DNA from: Methyloceanibacter sp.
Lineage (GTDB): Bacteria > Pseudomonadota > Alphaproteobacteria > Rhizobiales > Methyloligellaceae
Length of the DNA: 55,766 nt
NCBI GenBank assembly: GCA_018067145.1
Contig: JAGPVD010000070.1
Coordinates: 1-55,766 of the forward strand
Reading direction: 5' to 3'
Of this stretch, positions 37,486 through 47,065 are shown piece after piece. A program made the position numbers and the translations under genes. The notes below the pieces were generated by a model. The model ran no database searches. It was not told where the DNA came from and saw only the letters and a program-made list of their open reading frames with translations. The first letter of the stretch is position 1. The number at the start of each line of letters is the position of its first letter.

Positions 37486-38862
37486 TTAGTCGACAAGCTC
37501 GCGATCTCTCGCCGTCGCCCTAGCCATCTCAACCAGGGCCTCGATTGGATGGGCGCTGTCCTTCATCTTGATGAGGGCCGGAGGACAAGGGCCGCCCGTA
37601 GCCCAATCAAGGAGCTCGACGGTATGGACGAAGGGGGCGGTGGTGCCGCCCTTGAGCTGGGTCATGCAGCCGATATTGCCGGTCACGATGACGTCGGGCT
37701 CGATACTCTCGATGTTCTCCAGCTTGCGGTCGCGCAATTGGCCGGACAGCTCGGGCTCGAGAATATTGTAGGTGCCGGCCGAGCCACAGCACAGATGGCC
37801 CTCGGGAATGTCCGTCAGGGTGTAGCCGGCCTGCTCAAGCAGCTTGCGCGGCAGCTCATCGAGGCGCTGTCCATGCTGAAGCGAACACGCCGAGTGATAG
37901 GCGATCTTCAAGCCAGTCCACATCACTGGCGGGTTGAGGCCAACTTCGTCGAGGAACTCGGTGATGTCGCGGGCGAGGCCAGAGACATATTCGGCACGTT
38001 CCGCATAACCGTGGTCACGGGCGAGCAAATCGCCATAGTCCTTGACCATGGTGCCGCAGCCGCCGGCGGTGACGACGATCGCATCAAGAAGACGCTCGCG
38101 CATGGCCGCGGTCCAGGCATCGATATTATGACGCGCGGCGGCCCGCGCCTCCTCCTCCCGGCCGAGGCTATGGGAGAGAGCACCACAGCAGGCCTCGTCC
38201 TTGACCACCATGACATCGATACCGTGTCGCTTGAGCAGCCGGATGGCGGCATGGTTGATGGATGGCGCCAGCACTTCCTGCACGCAGCCAAGCATCAACG
38301 CCACGCGCTTGGGTTTCGGCGCCTTGGGATTAAGCGTGGATCTCGGCTTCAGGACTTTCAGCTTCAGGGCATTTGGCGGCACGAGTTGAAGAGCCGCCGC
38401 GGTCCGGCGGAAACCCAATTTAGCGAAGATGTTGCGGAACGGCCTGGCGAACCAGCCAATCCCAATCATCAGGCGGAACCGGTTGGGGTTTGGCAACACC
38501 CGGCTCAAGAACCAACGGGACATCCGCTGCGTAATCGAGCGGTGCCCGCGCTGCTCGATGCGAACGCGGGCGAGATCGACAAGATGCATATAGTCGACGC
38601 CGCTTGGGCAGCTCGTCATGCAGCCGAGGCATGAGAGGCAGCTGTCGATATGTTGGACCGTCGACGAGGTCACGTCGCGGTTCTCGAACATCTGCTTCAT
38701 CAAATAGATGCGCCCGCGCGGGCTGTCGCGCTCATCGCCGGTCAACACATAAGTCGGGCACGTGCCCGTGCACAGTCCGCAATGGACGCAACGGCGCAGG
38801 ATCTCGTCGGCGCGCGCGATCGTCGGATCGCCAAGCTGGAGGGCGTTGAAATTCGTCTGCAT
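37486..38862 (-). CDS. glcF: Glycolate oxidase iron-sulfur subunit
   Basis: The electron-transfer subunit of glycolate oxidase, which oxidises glycolate to glyoxylate at the membrane. Two 4Fe-4S motifs are present, CVHCGLCTGTCP and CLSCLGCMTSCP, followed by two CCG-type domains (EACCGALSHSLG and GHLCCGSAGTYN). The ATG at 38862 (MQTNFNALQL) gives 458 residues; the open extension upstream overlaps glcE and is rich in Arg/Ser, unlike the family. It is the last gene of glcD-glcE-glcF. Confidence 0.94.
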   Translation of the reverse strand: MQTNFNALQLGDPTIARADEILRRCVHCGLCTGTCPTYVLTGDERDSPRGRIYLMKQMFENRDVTSSTVQHIDSCLSCLGCMTSCPSGVDYMHLVDLARVRIEQRGHRSITQRMSRWFLSRVLPNPNRFRLMIGIGWFARPFRNIFAKLGFRRTAAALQLVPPNALKLKVLKPRSTLNPKAPKPKRVALMLGCVQEVLAPSINHAAIRLLKRHGIDVMVVKDEACCGALSHSLGREEEARAAARHNIDAWTAAMRERLLDAIVVTAGGCGTMVKDYGDLLARDHGYAERAEYVSGLARDITEFLDEVGLNPPVMWTGLKIAYHSACSLQHGQRLDELPRKLLEQAGYTLTDIPEGHLCCGSAGTYNILEPELSGQLRDRKLENIESIEPDVIVTGNIGCMTQLKGGTTAPFVHTVELLDWATGGPCPPALIKMKDSAHPIEALVEMARATARDRELVD

Positions 38863-38872
38863 GGGCTTGTCG

Positions 38873-40108
38873 CTACATTCCCCGATACATGCGGCCGGGA
38901 TTGAGTATGCCGGTCGGATCGAACGCGTGCTTGAGTTTGGCCGAAAGGGTCGCCATCGACGGATCGAGCGGATGGAACACGTCGATGCCCGCCCGCGTCG
39001 CATCCTGAGCGCGGATCAAAGTGGCATGACCGCCAAATTCGGCGAGGGTACGGCGGATATCCACCCCACCAGCGTCGGTCAAGGTCGGCGTCTCGAGCCA
39101 GATCAACCCGCCCGACCAGTCATAGACGGCGCTGACCTCCATTTTGCGCGACAGCGTGCCGACAAGCTTCGCTGCCGCGGTCGGGGTAGTGGACACGCGC
39201 CAGAGCGGGTTCGGCTTGTCTTGGAAGGCCTTGAGGGTGCGAACCTCGCCCCAGAACACCTTGCTCCGCTCCGTATCAAGCTCCAGTGCTGGGTTATAGG
39301 CCAGCAGGGCCTGCTTGAGGCTGTTGGCCCGGTAGCGCGCCGAAGCCGGGAAGTTCTCCACCCGGATGGCCGTGACCGGAACGCCGGCGCCGGCGATGTC
39401 CTCATCCGAGAAGCGGGCCGCGAGGCTCGCATGCATGTGCAAGGTGCCCGAGACCTCGTATGGCGTGCCCATGGCGATGCACAGGGCTTCGATCGCGGTC
39501 TGGTCGGTCAGGCCGAAGAAGATGACGGTGCGGACCTCGCGCTGGGCCGGAAGCACCTTCAGCGCAATCTCGGTCATCATGGCGAGTGTGCCCCAAGAGC
39601 CCGCAAGCGTCCGGCTGATGTCGTAGCCGGTGACATTCTTCATCACCCGGCCACCTGCCTTGATCAGTTGGCCCCGCCCATTGACCGCCCTGACGCCCAG
39701 CACATGGTCACGGGCCGCGCCCTTGAGAAGGCGCCGGCTGCCCGAAAGATTGGCGCCGATCACGCCGCCGATGGTGCCCTCGCCCGGCCCGTAGCCAAGG
39801 ACTGGCCCGAGATCGACCGGCTCGAAGGGTAGCTCTTGATCGCTCTCGGCGAGTTTCGCCTCGATCTTGGCGATCGGCGCGCCGGCCTTCGCCACCATCA
39901 CAAGCTCGGTCGGCTCGTAGAGCGGTATGTCGGCCATGTTCTCGCTGCTAACGACGACGCCGGCTGACACCGGGTGCCCGATGTCGCGTTTCGTGCCGCG
40001 CCCTAGCACTTCCAGAGGCGTACGCGTCTCCGCCGCCTCGGCGACGAGATGGGCAAGCTCCTCCTCTGTTTCGGGAGCATGGAACCCAAGGCGCATGTGG
40101 CCGGTCAC
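38873..40108 (-). CDS. glcE: Glycolate oxidase FAD-binding subunit GlcE
   Basis: An FAD-binding type 4 protein of 411 residues. The FAD pocket is in GRGTKRDIGHP and the GYGPGEGTIGGVIGANLSG segment; KNVTGYDISRTLAGSWGTL is typical of GlcE. The start is GTG at 40108 overlapping the glcD stop (GTGA), with an ATG four codons later as alternative. The end lies 10 bp before glcF. Together with GlcD and GlcF it makes the glycolate oxidase complex. Confidence 0.93.
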   Translation of the reverse strand: MTGHMRLGFHAPETEEELAHLVAEAAETRTPLEVLGRGTKRDIGHPVSAGVVVSSENMADIPLYEPTELVMVAKAGAPIAKIEAKLAESDQELPFEPVDLGPVLGYGPGEGTIGGVIGANLSGSRRLLKGAARDHVLGVRAVNGRGQLIKAGGRVMKNVTGYDISRTLAGSWGTLAMMTEIALKVLPAQREVRTVIFFGLTDQTAIEALCIAMGTPYEVSGTLHMHASLAARFSDEDIAGAGVPVTAIRVENFPASARYRANSLKQALLAYNPALELDTERSKVFWGEVRTLKAFQDKPNPLWRVSTTPTAAAKLVGTLSRKMEVSAVYDWSGGLIWLETPTLTDAGGVDIRRTLAEFGGHATLIRAQDATRAGIDVFHPLDPSMATLSAKLKHAFDPTGILNPGRMYRGM

Positions 40109-41604
40109 GGGGCTTCATGTCCTTCCGCGATTCCAGACTCAAGCACGTGCAGCTCATGCCCGCGCAACTTGCGAGCGTCCCGCCCCTCGATGGGGAACAC
40201 CTTGCCGGGATTGAGCAGCCAGGACGGGTCGAACGCCTCCTTGATTTGGATCTGCTGATCTATGTCCTCGTCGGTGAATTGCTCGTACATCAATTCACGT
40301 TTTTCGATGCCGACGCCATGCTCGCCCGTCAGGCAGCCGCCAAGCTCGATGCAAAGCTTCAAGATCTCCTCGCCGCAAAGCTCGACCCGTTCGAGCTGAA
40401 CGGAATCATTGGCGTTATAGAGAACAAGCGGATGGAGATTGCCGTCTCCCGCGTGGAAGATATTGGCGACATCGAAACGGTATTTCCGGCAAATCCAACC
40501 GATTTCGTCGAGCGCCTTCGGCAGCTGAGACAACGGGATCACGCCGTCGATGCAGTAATAGTCCGACAATTGGCCGATGGCGCCGAACGCCGCCTTGCGG
40601 CCTTTCCAAATCAGCGCGGTCTCCTCGGTAGACTGGCTCCGGCGCATCTCGGTTGGGAGGAAGTCCTTGGCGATGTCCTCGATCTTCTCGAGCAGATATT
40701 CGATTTCGTCCTCGGCCCCCTCCACCTCGACGATGAGCAGCGCCTCCACGTCGAGGGGATAGCCTGCGGCGACGAAGTGCTCGCAGACATGGATCGCTGG
40801 TCGGTCCATGAACTCCATGGCCACGGGGATGATACCCCCGGCGATGATGGCGGCGACGCAAGACGCAGCCGCTTCCGTGGAGTCAAATCCGAGCAGGATC
40901 GGGCGGGCGCCTTCCGGCTCTTTAAGAATGCGCACCGCAGCCTCGGTGACGATGCCAAGCTGGCCTTCGGAACCGGTGATCAAAGGCAAGAAGTCATAGC
41001 CCGGCGCTTCGAGATGGCTACCGCCGATGTCGACAATTTCGCCGTCCATCATCACCATGCGGACGCCGAGCAAATTGTTCACGGTCACGCCGTATTTGAG
41101 ACAATGCGCGCCGCCGGAATTGGTGGCGATATTACCGCCAATAGTGCAGGCCACCTGGCTCGATGGGTCGGGCGCATAAAAGAAGCCCTCTACCGCCGCC
41201 GCGTTGGTGATGGCGATATTGGTGATGCCGGCCTCGACGCAGGCGACGCGATTTTCGGGGTCGATTGAGATGACCTTCGTCATGCGCGACAGACAGACCA
41301 CGACGGAGTCTTCTAGCGGCAAGGCGCCACCGGTCAGCGAAGTGCCCGCGCCCCGGGGCACGACCTTGATGGCATTGTCGTGGCAGAACCGCAGGATGGC
41401 GCTCACCTCCTCCGTGCTGCCAGGAAGCACGACGGCCAGCGGCAGACGGCGATAGGCCGTTAGCGCATCGCATTCGAAGGTGCTGCGACCCTCGCGATCG
41501 GAGATCACCACCGCGTCGGGAACGAGCCGCCGCAGCTGCTTCGCGATGTCATTCGCGCGCGCCAAGACGGCGCGATCCGGATCGGGAAGGGTCAAACTCG
41601 ACAT
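40105..41604 (-). CDS. glcD: Glycolate oxidase catalytic subunit GlcD
   Basis: The flavoprotein catalytic subunit of glycolate oxidase, 499 residues from the ATG at 41604 (MSSLTLPDPDR). FAD-binding motifs are PRGAGTSLTGGALP and GGNIATNSGGAHCLKYG; the C-terminal FAD oxidase domain has IFHAGDGNLHP and LTGEHGVGIEKR. Overlaps glcE by 4 bp. An orphan TRAP-type solute-binding gene lies 174 bp upstream on the same strand, which may or may not share a transcript. Confidence 0.95.
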   Translation of the reverse strand: MSSLTLPDPDRAVLARANDIAKQLRRLVPDAVVISDREGRSTFECDALTAYRRLPLAVVLPGSTEEVSAILRFCHDNAIKVVPRGAGTSLTGGALPLEDSVVVCLSRMTKVISIDPENRVACVEAGITNIAITNAAAVEGFFYAPDPSSQVACTIGGNIATNSGGAHCLKYGVTVNNLLGVRMVMMDGEIVDIGGSHLEAPGYDFLPLITGSEGQLGIVTEAAVRILKEPEGARPILLGFDSTEAAASCVAAIIAGGIIPVAMEFMDRPAIHVCEHFVAAGYPLDVEALLIVEVEGAEDEIEYLLEKIEDIAKDFLPTEMRRSQSTEETALIWKGRKAAFGAIGQLSDYYCIDGVIPLSQLPKALDEIGWICRKYRFDVANIFHAGDGNLHPLVLYNANDSVQLERVELCGEEILKLCIELGGCLTGEHGVGIEKRELMYEQFTDEDIDQQIQIKEAFDPSWLLNPGKVFPIEGRDARKLRGHELHVLESGIAEGHEAP

Positions 41605-41778
41605 CTGAGGGCTCCGAGGCCGTCCGAGTGGCAATTAAGATAAATTGTGTTCGATAGTCTTTCGCATGGGCGCGGGGGACGGGCAATACGGCGCTTCCGA
41701 GAGCCCCAAAATGGCTCAAAATAGAGCCCCGCGCGGCACTCCGAGCCGCGATAGCCGGCTGGCGGGCTTCTGAGACCA

Positions 41779-42915
41779 TTACCGGCTAGCTGGCGGTTCC
41801 GGCGTGGCGGCGGTTTTGGGAGCGGCCGGACCCACGGTAGGCATCATTTTCGGCGCCTTATCTGGCCCTTTGTCGGGCCCTTGGGCCTGAAAGACTTCGA
41901 TGTCTCCGAGGACCTGCTTGAAGAATTTGTCACGAATGCCCTCCTCCTTGGCGATCTCGGTCCACGAGTTGCGCAGAGCCTGGAGGGCATCTTCCGGCCA
42001 CGGAAGGATACGAACGCTGTCCTCGGCCGACAGACTGGCCAGCGCCTCCGCCTGCAGCCCGGCGCTCTCACCAAGCGTTGTCTGCAACAACTCACCGCAC
42101 GCCATCTCGATCAGGTCTTGCTGGTCCTTACCGAGAGCCTTCCAACGGTCCTTGTTGACCAGAAGCTCAAGCACGGTCTCGGGCTGATGCCAGCCCGGCA
42201 TATAAATGAGCTTGACCTTTTCTTGCAGACCTAGCGTGCGGTCGATGGCGGGCGTATAGAGCTCGGCGGAGTCGATCTGCCCCTTGGCGAAAGCCTTTGG
42301 CAGGGCCCCACCCGGCACAAGCACCGGCACCGCGCCGGATCGCGATATGACCCGGGCGCCGAGCCCGAAAATCCGCATCCGCAAGCCTTCGAGATCCTTC
42401 TTGCTGTTGATCTCCTTGGCGAACCAGCCACCGGTCTCAGCGCCTCCAAAGGCACATGGGATCACATGCACCTTCAGGCCCGCTTGGTCATACATCTCTT
42501 GATAGAGCCTGCGACCATTCCCCTTGTCGAACCAGGCGAGATAGCTCTTCGCATCGGGGCCGAAGGGGTAGCCGGCGAACAACGTCGCCGCCGGGACCTT
42601 GGCTGCCCAGAAGCTGGCCGTTGAAAAGCCCGCATCGACCTTCCCGTCCGAAACCTTATCGAGAATTTCATGGGGCCTGGTACCGTCGCCAGGCTGCTTC
42701 AGGTCGAGCACCATTTTGCCACCCGAGCTCGCCTTGATGGCCTTGGCCAGCGCCACCGCCGGACGCCCGAGGCCTGGGAGATGCGTGCCATAGACGACGG
42801 GCGTGACCAGGGTAATCCTATCACCGTCCTCCGCCCTCGCCCCGGTGGGCGCGAGCAATAAGCCTGCGGTGAGCGTCAAGACACTCACCAAGACGCTCAA
42901 GCCCCTTGCCGCCAT
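41779..42915 (-). CDS. TRAP transporter solute-binding protein DctP-like (orphan)
   Basis: A periplasmic substrate-binding protein of the TRAP DctP family: signal peptide MAARGLSVLVSVLTLTAGLL ending near GARA, then PGDGTRPHEILDKVSDGKVD, KEINSKKDLEGLRMRIFG and the arginine-containing ligand segment, GGALPKAFAKGQIDSAE. The C-terminus has an extra Pro/Ala/Lys-rich tail of about 30 residues (GPDKGPDKAPKMMPTVGPAA). No DctQ or DctM membrane subunits are present in the window. The ATG at 42915 has AGGGA upstream; ATGs at 42924 and 42933 are alternatives. Standing before glcDEF, it may handle a hydroxy- or keto-acid, but this is inference. Confidence 0.85.
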   Translation of the reverse strand: MAARGLSVLVSVLTLTAGLLLAPTGARAEDGDRITLVTPVVYGTHLPGLGRPAVALAKAIKASSGGKMVLDLKQPGDGTRPHEILDKVSDGKVDAGFSTASFWAAKVPAATLFAGYPFGPDAKSYLAWFDKGNGRRLYQEMYDQAGLKVHVIPCAFGGAETGGWFAKEINSKKDLEGLRMRIFGLGARVISRSGAVPVLVPGGALPKAFAKGQIDSAELYTPAIDRTLGLQEKVKLIYMPGWHQPETVLELLVNKDRWKALGKDQQDLIEMACGELLQTTLGESAGLQAEALASLSAEDSVRILPWPEDALQALRNSWTEIAKEEGIRDKFFKQVLGDIEVFQAQGPDKGPDKAPKMMPTVGPAAPKTAATPEPPASR

Positions 42916-43149
42916 GCCGTCCATTTCCCTCATCGCGTCGCCAGCGCTACATCCCGGCACGTCTCCGGGGCCGGGCGGAGCTTGACCGGAAGGCCATGAG
43001 ACCTCAAGCCCGACGCCCGAAATGTCTAAGCTCCAAGGCCCCATCCCCTTGCTTCCGTTTGCGAAAGGCTTCGGCTATGGTCCAGCGCAACCTCTCTATG
43101 TGCATGATCTTTTTGGTGCGGGCATAAGTCCGGTACGGGGTCGATCCTC

Positions 43150-45114
43150 ATGTCGCTAGCCGTTTGGCTAATCGAGCGTCCTCGCTGGTTTAAGCGGACG
43201 CTTCTTATCTTGAACGACTTCGCGATGCTCTCCATCGCGTTGTGGGCCGCTTATACCCTGCGCCTCAGCAGAATCTACGTACCAGAAACACCGGAAATTC
43301 TTCTGCTCATGCTGGCGGCGCCGGTCGTCGGCGTCCTCGTCTTCTATTGGCGCGGTCTCTACAAGCTCGTCACGCGGTTCATTGGGCCGGAAGGCACGAC
43401 GCGCATCTATACAGCGGTCGTCATCGCCGCGTTGGTCTGGGCTTTGGTCGTGTTGATGAGCGGTATCCAAGGCCAGCCGCGTTCGGTGGTGGTGATCTAT
43501 GCTCTGATCGCCGCGGGACTCATCCGCCTCAGCCGGCAATGGGCAGGCGCCATACTCCTCAAGACCGCCCCGCAACACACACCTCTTAGCTTCGACGAGC
43601 GGAAGAACGTCATCATCTACGGTGCCGGACCCATCGGCATTCAGTTGATGCGCGCTCTGAACGAGACCAGTAACTACCGTCCCGTTGCCTTCATTGACTC
43701 AAACCCCTCCCTTGCCGGCCAAGTGGTGCACGGGGTCAAGGTCGTGCGCCCAGAGAAGATCGGCAAAGTCATCTCCGAAGAGAATATCACCGAAGTGTTG
43801 CTGGCCACGCCATCGGCACTTCGTGGCGAGCGCCGCTTGGCGCTCAAGACGCTTGAAGAATTTCCCGTCGTGGTGAAGACGCTGCCGGCGCTCGAAGACA
43901 TTGCTTCGGGCCATGTAGAGGTGAGCGACCTTCGCCCAATCGACGTGGAGGACTTGCTCGGACGGGACCCCGTCACACCCGATCTTGAACTCATGGCGGC
44001 TCAAGTGCGCGGCAAGGTGGTGATGATCACCGGGGCTGGCGGCTCGATCGGTTCAGAGATGACGCGCCAGCTCTTGCAGCTCAAGCCAAAGACGCTCGTC
44101 CTATTCGATGTCTCGGAGGCGGCGCTCTACGAAATCTCTCTGGAGATCGAAAAACTACAGAGGCGGCTGCGCTCGGAGGCTGAAGACGACGCCTCCGAAG
44201 AGACCGCCGTCGTTCAGGTGCTCGGCACCGTGCTCGACCGCAAGCTCGTCACCCGCACCATCGAAGGGTGCGGCGTCGAAGTGATCTATCACGCCGCCGC
44301 CTACAAGCATGTGCCGATCCTCGAGGTGAACCCATTCACCGGGCTGCAGAACAACACGATCGGAACGCTCATCGTGGCCGAGGCCGCCAAGGAACTCGGC
44401 GTGGAGCGCTTCGTACTGGTGTCGAGCGACAAGGCGGTGCGCCCGACCAACGTCATGGGCGCCAGCAAGCGCCTCGCCGAGTTGGTGCTGCAAGCGTTGG
44501 CACAAGAGAGCGCGTCCACAATCTTCACCATGGTGCGCTTCGGCAATGTGCTCGATTCGTCGGGCTCGGTGGTCAGGCTGTTCCGCGACCAGATAAAAGC
44601 CGGTGGCCCGGTGACCGTTACTCATCCTGATGTCGTGCGCTATTTTATGTCTATGCCCGAAGCCGCCCAGCTCGTGATCCAAGCGGGCGCCATGGCGACG
44701 GGCGGCGAGGTCTTCGTGCTCGAAATGGGAACGCCGGTGAAGATCGACGACCTTGCCCGCACCATGATCCGGCTATCAGGGCGCGAACTCAGCGACGACG
44801 ACAATCCCGACGGGGACATCGCCGTGGAATATGTCGGCTTGCGGCAGGGCGAGAAGCTCTATGAGGAACTTCTGATCGGCGAGAACACCACCGGCACCAA
44901 CCATCCGCGTATCTTCAAAAACTCAGAACCGATCTTGAGTTACGAGGAGCTTATCGCGGCGCTGGAGCGTCTCGACGACGCGATCCAGAAGGTCGACGAG
45001 GCCGAGCTTCAAGAGATGCTTCACGCCACCGTCGAAGGCTATAAGCCCACGGGCGCCACCCCCGCGGCCGGAGCCACGGACGACTGGCAGCCGGCCTCCC
45101 GCACGCTGCACTAA
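43150..45114 (+). CDS. Membrane UDP-sugar 4,6-dehydratase (WbpM/PglF/WreV type)
   Basis: A 654-residue enzyme with four N-terminal membrane helices (to about 140), a first Rossmann-like domain (VIIYGAGPIGIQL, near 155) and a catalytic extended SDR domain starting at ITGAGGSIGSEM (near 293). The active site has Ser425/426, Met436 and Lys440 (PTNVMGASKR), the SMK triad of WbpM-type dehydratases in which Met replaces Tyr. It converts UDP-GlcNAc to UDP-2-acetamido-4-keto-2,6-dideoxyhexose. Followed after 4 bp by a polyprenyl-phosphate transferase and then an SDR reductase: the same set makes QuiNAc-primed O-antigen in Rhizobium (wreV, wreU, wreQ). Confidence 0.9.
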   Translation: MSLAVWLIERPRWFKRTLLILNDFAMLSIALWAAYTLRLSRIYVPETPEILLLMLAAPVVGVLVFYWRGLYKLVTRFIGPEGTTRIYTAVVIAALVWALVVLMSGIQGQPRSVVVIYALIAAGLIRLSRQWAGAILLKTAPQHTPLSFDERKNVIIYGAGPIGIQLMRALNETSNYRPVAFIDSNPSLAGQVVHGVKVVRPEKIGKVISEENITEVLLATPSALRGERRLALKTLEEFPVVVKTLPALEDIASGHVEVSDLRPIDVEDLLGRDPVTPDLELMAAQVRGKVVMITGAGGSIGSEMTRQLLQLKPKTLVLFDVSEAALYEISLEIEKLQRRLRSEAEDDASEETAVVQVLGTVLDRKLVTRTIEGCGVEVIYHAAAYKHVPILEVNPFTGLQNNTIGTLIVAEAAKELGVERFVLVSSDKAVRPTNVMGASKRLAELVLQALAQESASTIFTMVRFGNVLDSSGSVVRLFRDQIKAGGPVTVTHPDVVRYFMSMPEAAQLVIQAGAMATGGEVFVLEMGTPVKIDDLARTMIRLSGRELSDDDNPDGDIAVEYVGLRQGEKLYEELLIGENTTGTNHPRIFKNSEPILSYEELIAALERLDDAIQKVDEAELQEMLHATVEGYKPTGATPAAGATDDWQPASRTLH

Positions 45115-45118
45115 GACG

Positions 45119-46129
45119 ATGCCGCAAGCCCCGCTCGTAACTTGGGCCGCCCTGGTGGCGTGTAGCGCAGCGCTCAGCGCAGGTCTGATCTTTGTGCTGA
45201 AGCCGCTCCTGATCCGCTATGCGCTCGCCCACCCTAACGACCGCTCATCGCACGCGACGGCGACACCGCAAGGCGCTGGGCTCGCCATGATGGCGGCGCT
45301 GCTCATCGTCACCTTTGCCGCGATGCTGCTTGGCGTGATGGCGCCCCCGCCGAGCCTCGTTCCGGTGCTGGCCGGTGCCATTCTGCTCACTGCCATTGGC
45401 ACCCTCGACGATGCCCATGCGCTGCCAGTGACTTGGCGGCTTGCCGGCGAGGCGCTGATTGCCGCCGCCATTGTGTTGACGTTGCCGCAAGATTTTCGTC
45501 TGCTGCCCGATATCCTGCCGCTTATCGTCGAGCGCGCGCTGATGGTGGTTGGCGTGATCTGGTTCGTAAACGCCATCAACTTCCTCGACGGGCTCGATTG
45601 GATGACAGTGGCGCAAGTCGTGCCGATCACGCTCGGCGTGGCGGTACTGCAAGCCCTTGGCGTCGTACCGCCGAATGTCGGAGTTTTGGCTCTGGCGCTG
45701 CTCGGCGCCACGCTTGGCTTCGCGGTCTTCAACAAACACCCGGCGCAGATATTTCTCGGCGATGCCGGTAGCCTGCCGATTGGGCTCATACTCGCTTACA
45801 TGCTGATCTATGTGGCGGAAGCCCATCTCATCTCGGGCCTGCTGCTTGCGCTTTACGGCCTCACCGATGCGACGGTCACGCTCGCCCGGCGCGCGCTCAA
45901 CAGAGAAAATGTTCTATCAGCCCATCGGAGCCATTTTTATCAGCGCGCCGTGGCGTCTGGATTGAACGTGCCGCAAGTCACAGCGCAGGTGTTTGGGCTC
46001 GGCATGTTGCTGATGGTCCTGGCCATCACCGCAGCACTGGCCAGCTCGCTAACAGTAGACATCGTGCTGCTTTTTCTCGGCGCCGGCGCTACAGGTTTTG
46101 TTCTGTTCAACTTCACACGGGGGCGCTGA
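45119..46129 (+). CDS. Undecaprenyl-phosphate sugar-1-phosphate transferase (WecA/WbpL/WreU family)
   Basis: A 336-residue polytopic membrane protein of glycosyltransferase family 4-type PNPT enzymes (MraY/WecA superfamily). Catalytic loops are visible: GTLDDAHALPV, NAINFLDGLDWM, FLGDAGSLPIG and the C-terminal HRSHFYQRA. It transfers a sugar-1-phosphate from a UDP-sugar to undecaprenyl phosphate, the first step in O-antigen or similar polysaccharides. The flanking dehydratase and reductase suggest QuiNAc or FucNAc as sugar. It begins 4 bp after the dehydratase and ends immediately before the next start. Confidence 0.9.
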   Translation: MPQAPLVTWAALVACSAALSAGLIFVLKPLLIRYALAHPNDRSSHATATPQGAGLAMMAALLIVTFAAMLLGVMAPPPSLVPVLAGAILLTAIGTLDDAHALPVTWRLAGEALIAAAIVLTLPQDFRLLPDILPLIVERALMVVGVIWFVNAINFLDGLDWMTVAQVVPITLGVAVLQALGVVPPNVGVLALALLGATLGFAVFNKHPAQIFLGDAGSLPIGLILAYMLIYVAEAHLISGLLLALYGLTDATVTLARRALNRENVLSAHRSHFYQRAVASGLNVPQVTAQVFGLGMLLMVLAITAALASSLTVDIVLLFLGAGATGFVLFNFTRGR

Positions 46130-47065
46130 ATGACCCGGCGCGTTCTCGTCACTGGAGCGTCTGGCTTCATCGGCCAGAGGCTCATTTCCGGGCTCAACGC
46201 CCAAGGCTTCGCAGTCCGGGCCGCATCGCGCGACCCATCAGCGATCATCGCGGCAAGCGACGTGGAACGCGTGGCCATGCCAGACCTGGCGCACCTCACG
46301 GACTGGTCCGGCCTACTTGAAGGCGCGAGCCATGTGGTTCACCTCGCTGGCATTGCGCATAGCCCGGGAACACTGCCAGACGAAATCTACGCGCGCATCA
46401 ATGCCGAAGCGGTTGGCGAGCTTGCCACACAAGCCAAAGGCGTGGTCGAGCGGGTGGTCTTCGTCTCTTCGGTGCGCGCGCAAGTCGGGCTTTCCTCCGA
46501 CGAAGCCATAACCGAGCAAGACGCGCCCGCCCCCACTGATGCTTATGGCCGCTCGAAGCTTGAGGCCGAGCGATTGCTGGCCGAGAGCGGCGTGACCTAC
46601 ACCACGCTCCGGCCTGCCGTCGTCTATGGCAAAGGGGTCAAAGGCAATATCGCGGTGCTCGCCACGCTGGCCAAGACGCCCATGCCGCTTCCCTTTGGCA
46701 GTCTCGACAATCGCCGTTCGCTGCTGGCGCTCGACAATTTCATCAGCGCGGTCACGCATGTGCTCGATGCGGACAGCGCCACCAACGAGACCTTCCTCGT
46801 CGCCGATGCCGAGCCGATCAGCGTCGCCGATCTCGTCAGCGCCATGCGCGAGGGGTTAGGCAAGCCCCCTCATCTGGTGAAAATTCCCACAGGCGCCGTC
46901 AAGCGGCTGATGAAATCGTTCGGCAAAGAGGCCGACTGGGAGCGCGTGTCCGGGAGCTTCGTCATAGACGTGTCGAAGCTGATGAGAAGCGGCTGGCAGC
47001 CAAGCGTCGAGACCCATGCTGGCATTGCCGCCATGATGCGCGCGGAAGACGGCGCGAGCGCTTAG
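46130..47065 (+). CDS. NAD-dependent epimerase/4-reductase (WbpV/WreQ-like)
   Basis: An extended SDR protein of 311 residues: VTGASGFIGQRL nucleotide motif, SSVRAQVG serine, and YGRSK (Tyr/Lys). WbpV- and WreQ-like members reduce the 4-keto sugar made by the dehydratase, giving UDP-FucNAc or UDP-QuiNAc. The start codon follows the stop of the transferase gene without a gap. Its stop overlaps the stop of the convergent glycosyltransferase by 4 bp. UDP-glucose 4-epimerase is an alternative reading, but the operon favours the reductase. Confidence 0.85.
   Translation: MTRRVLVTGASGFIGQRLISGLNAQGFAVRAASRDPSAIIAASDVERVAMPDLAHLTDWSGLLEGASHVVHLAGIAHSPGTLPDEIYARINAEAVGELATQAKGVVERVVFVSSVRAQVGLSSDEAITEQDAPAPTDAYGRSKLEAERLLAESGVTYTTLRPAVVYGKGVKGNIAVLATLAKTPMPLPFGSLDNRRSLLALDNFISAVTHVLDADSATNETFLVADAEPISVADLVSAMREGLGKPPHLVKIPTGAVKRLMKSFGKEADWERVSGSFVIDVSKLMRSGWQPSVETHAGIAAMMRAEDGASA

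Noticed and set aside
47062-47065. Overlap of stop codons between the SDR reductase and the GT4 gene as a novel regulatory feature
   Set aside because: Four-base convergent overlaps of stops are common in compact genomes.
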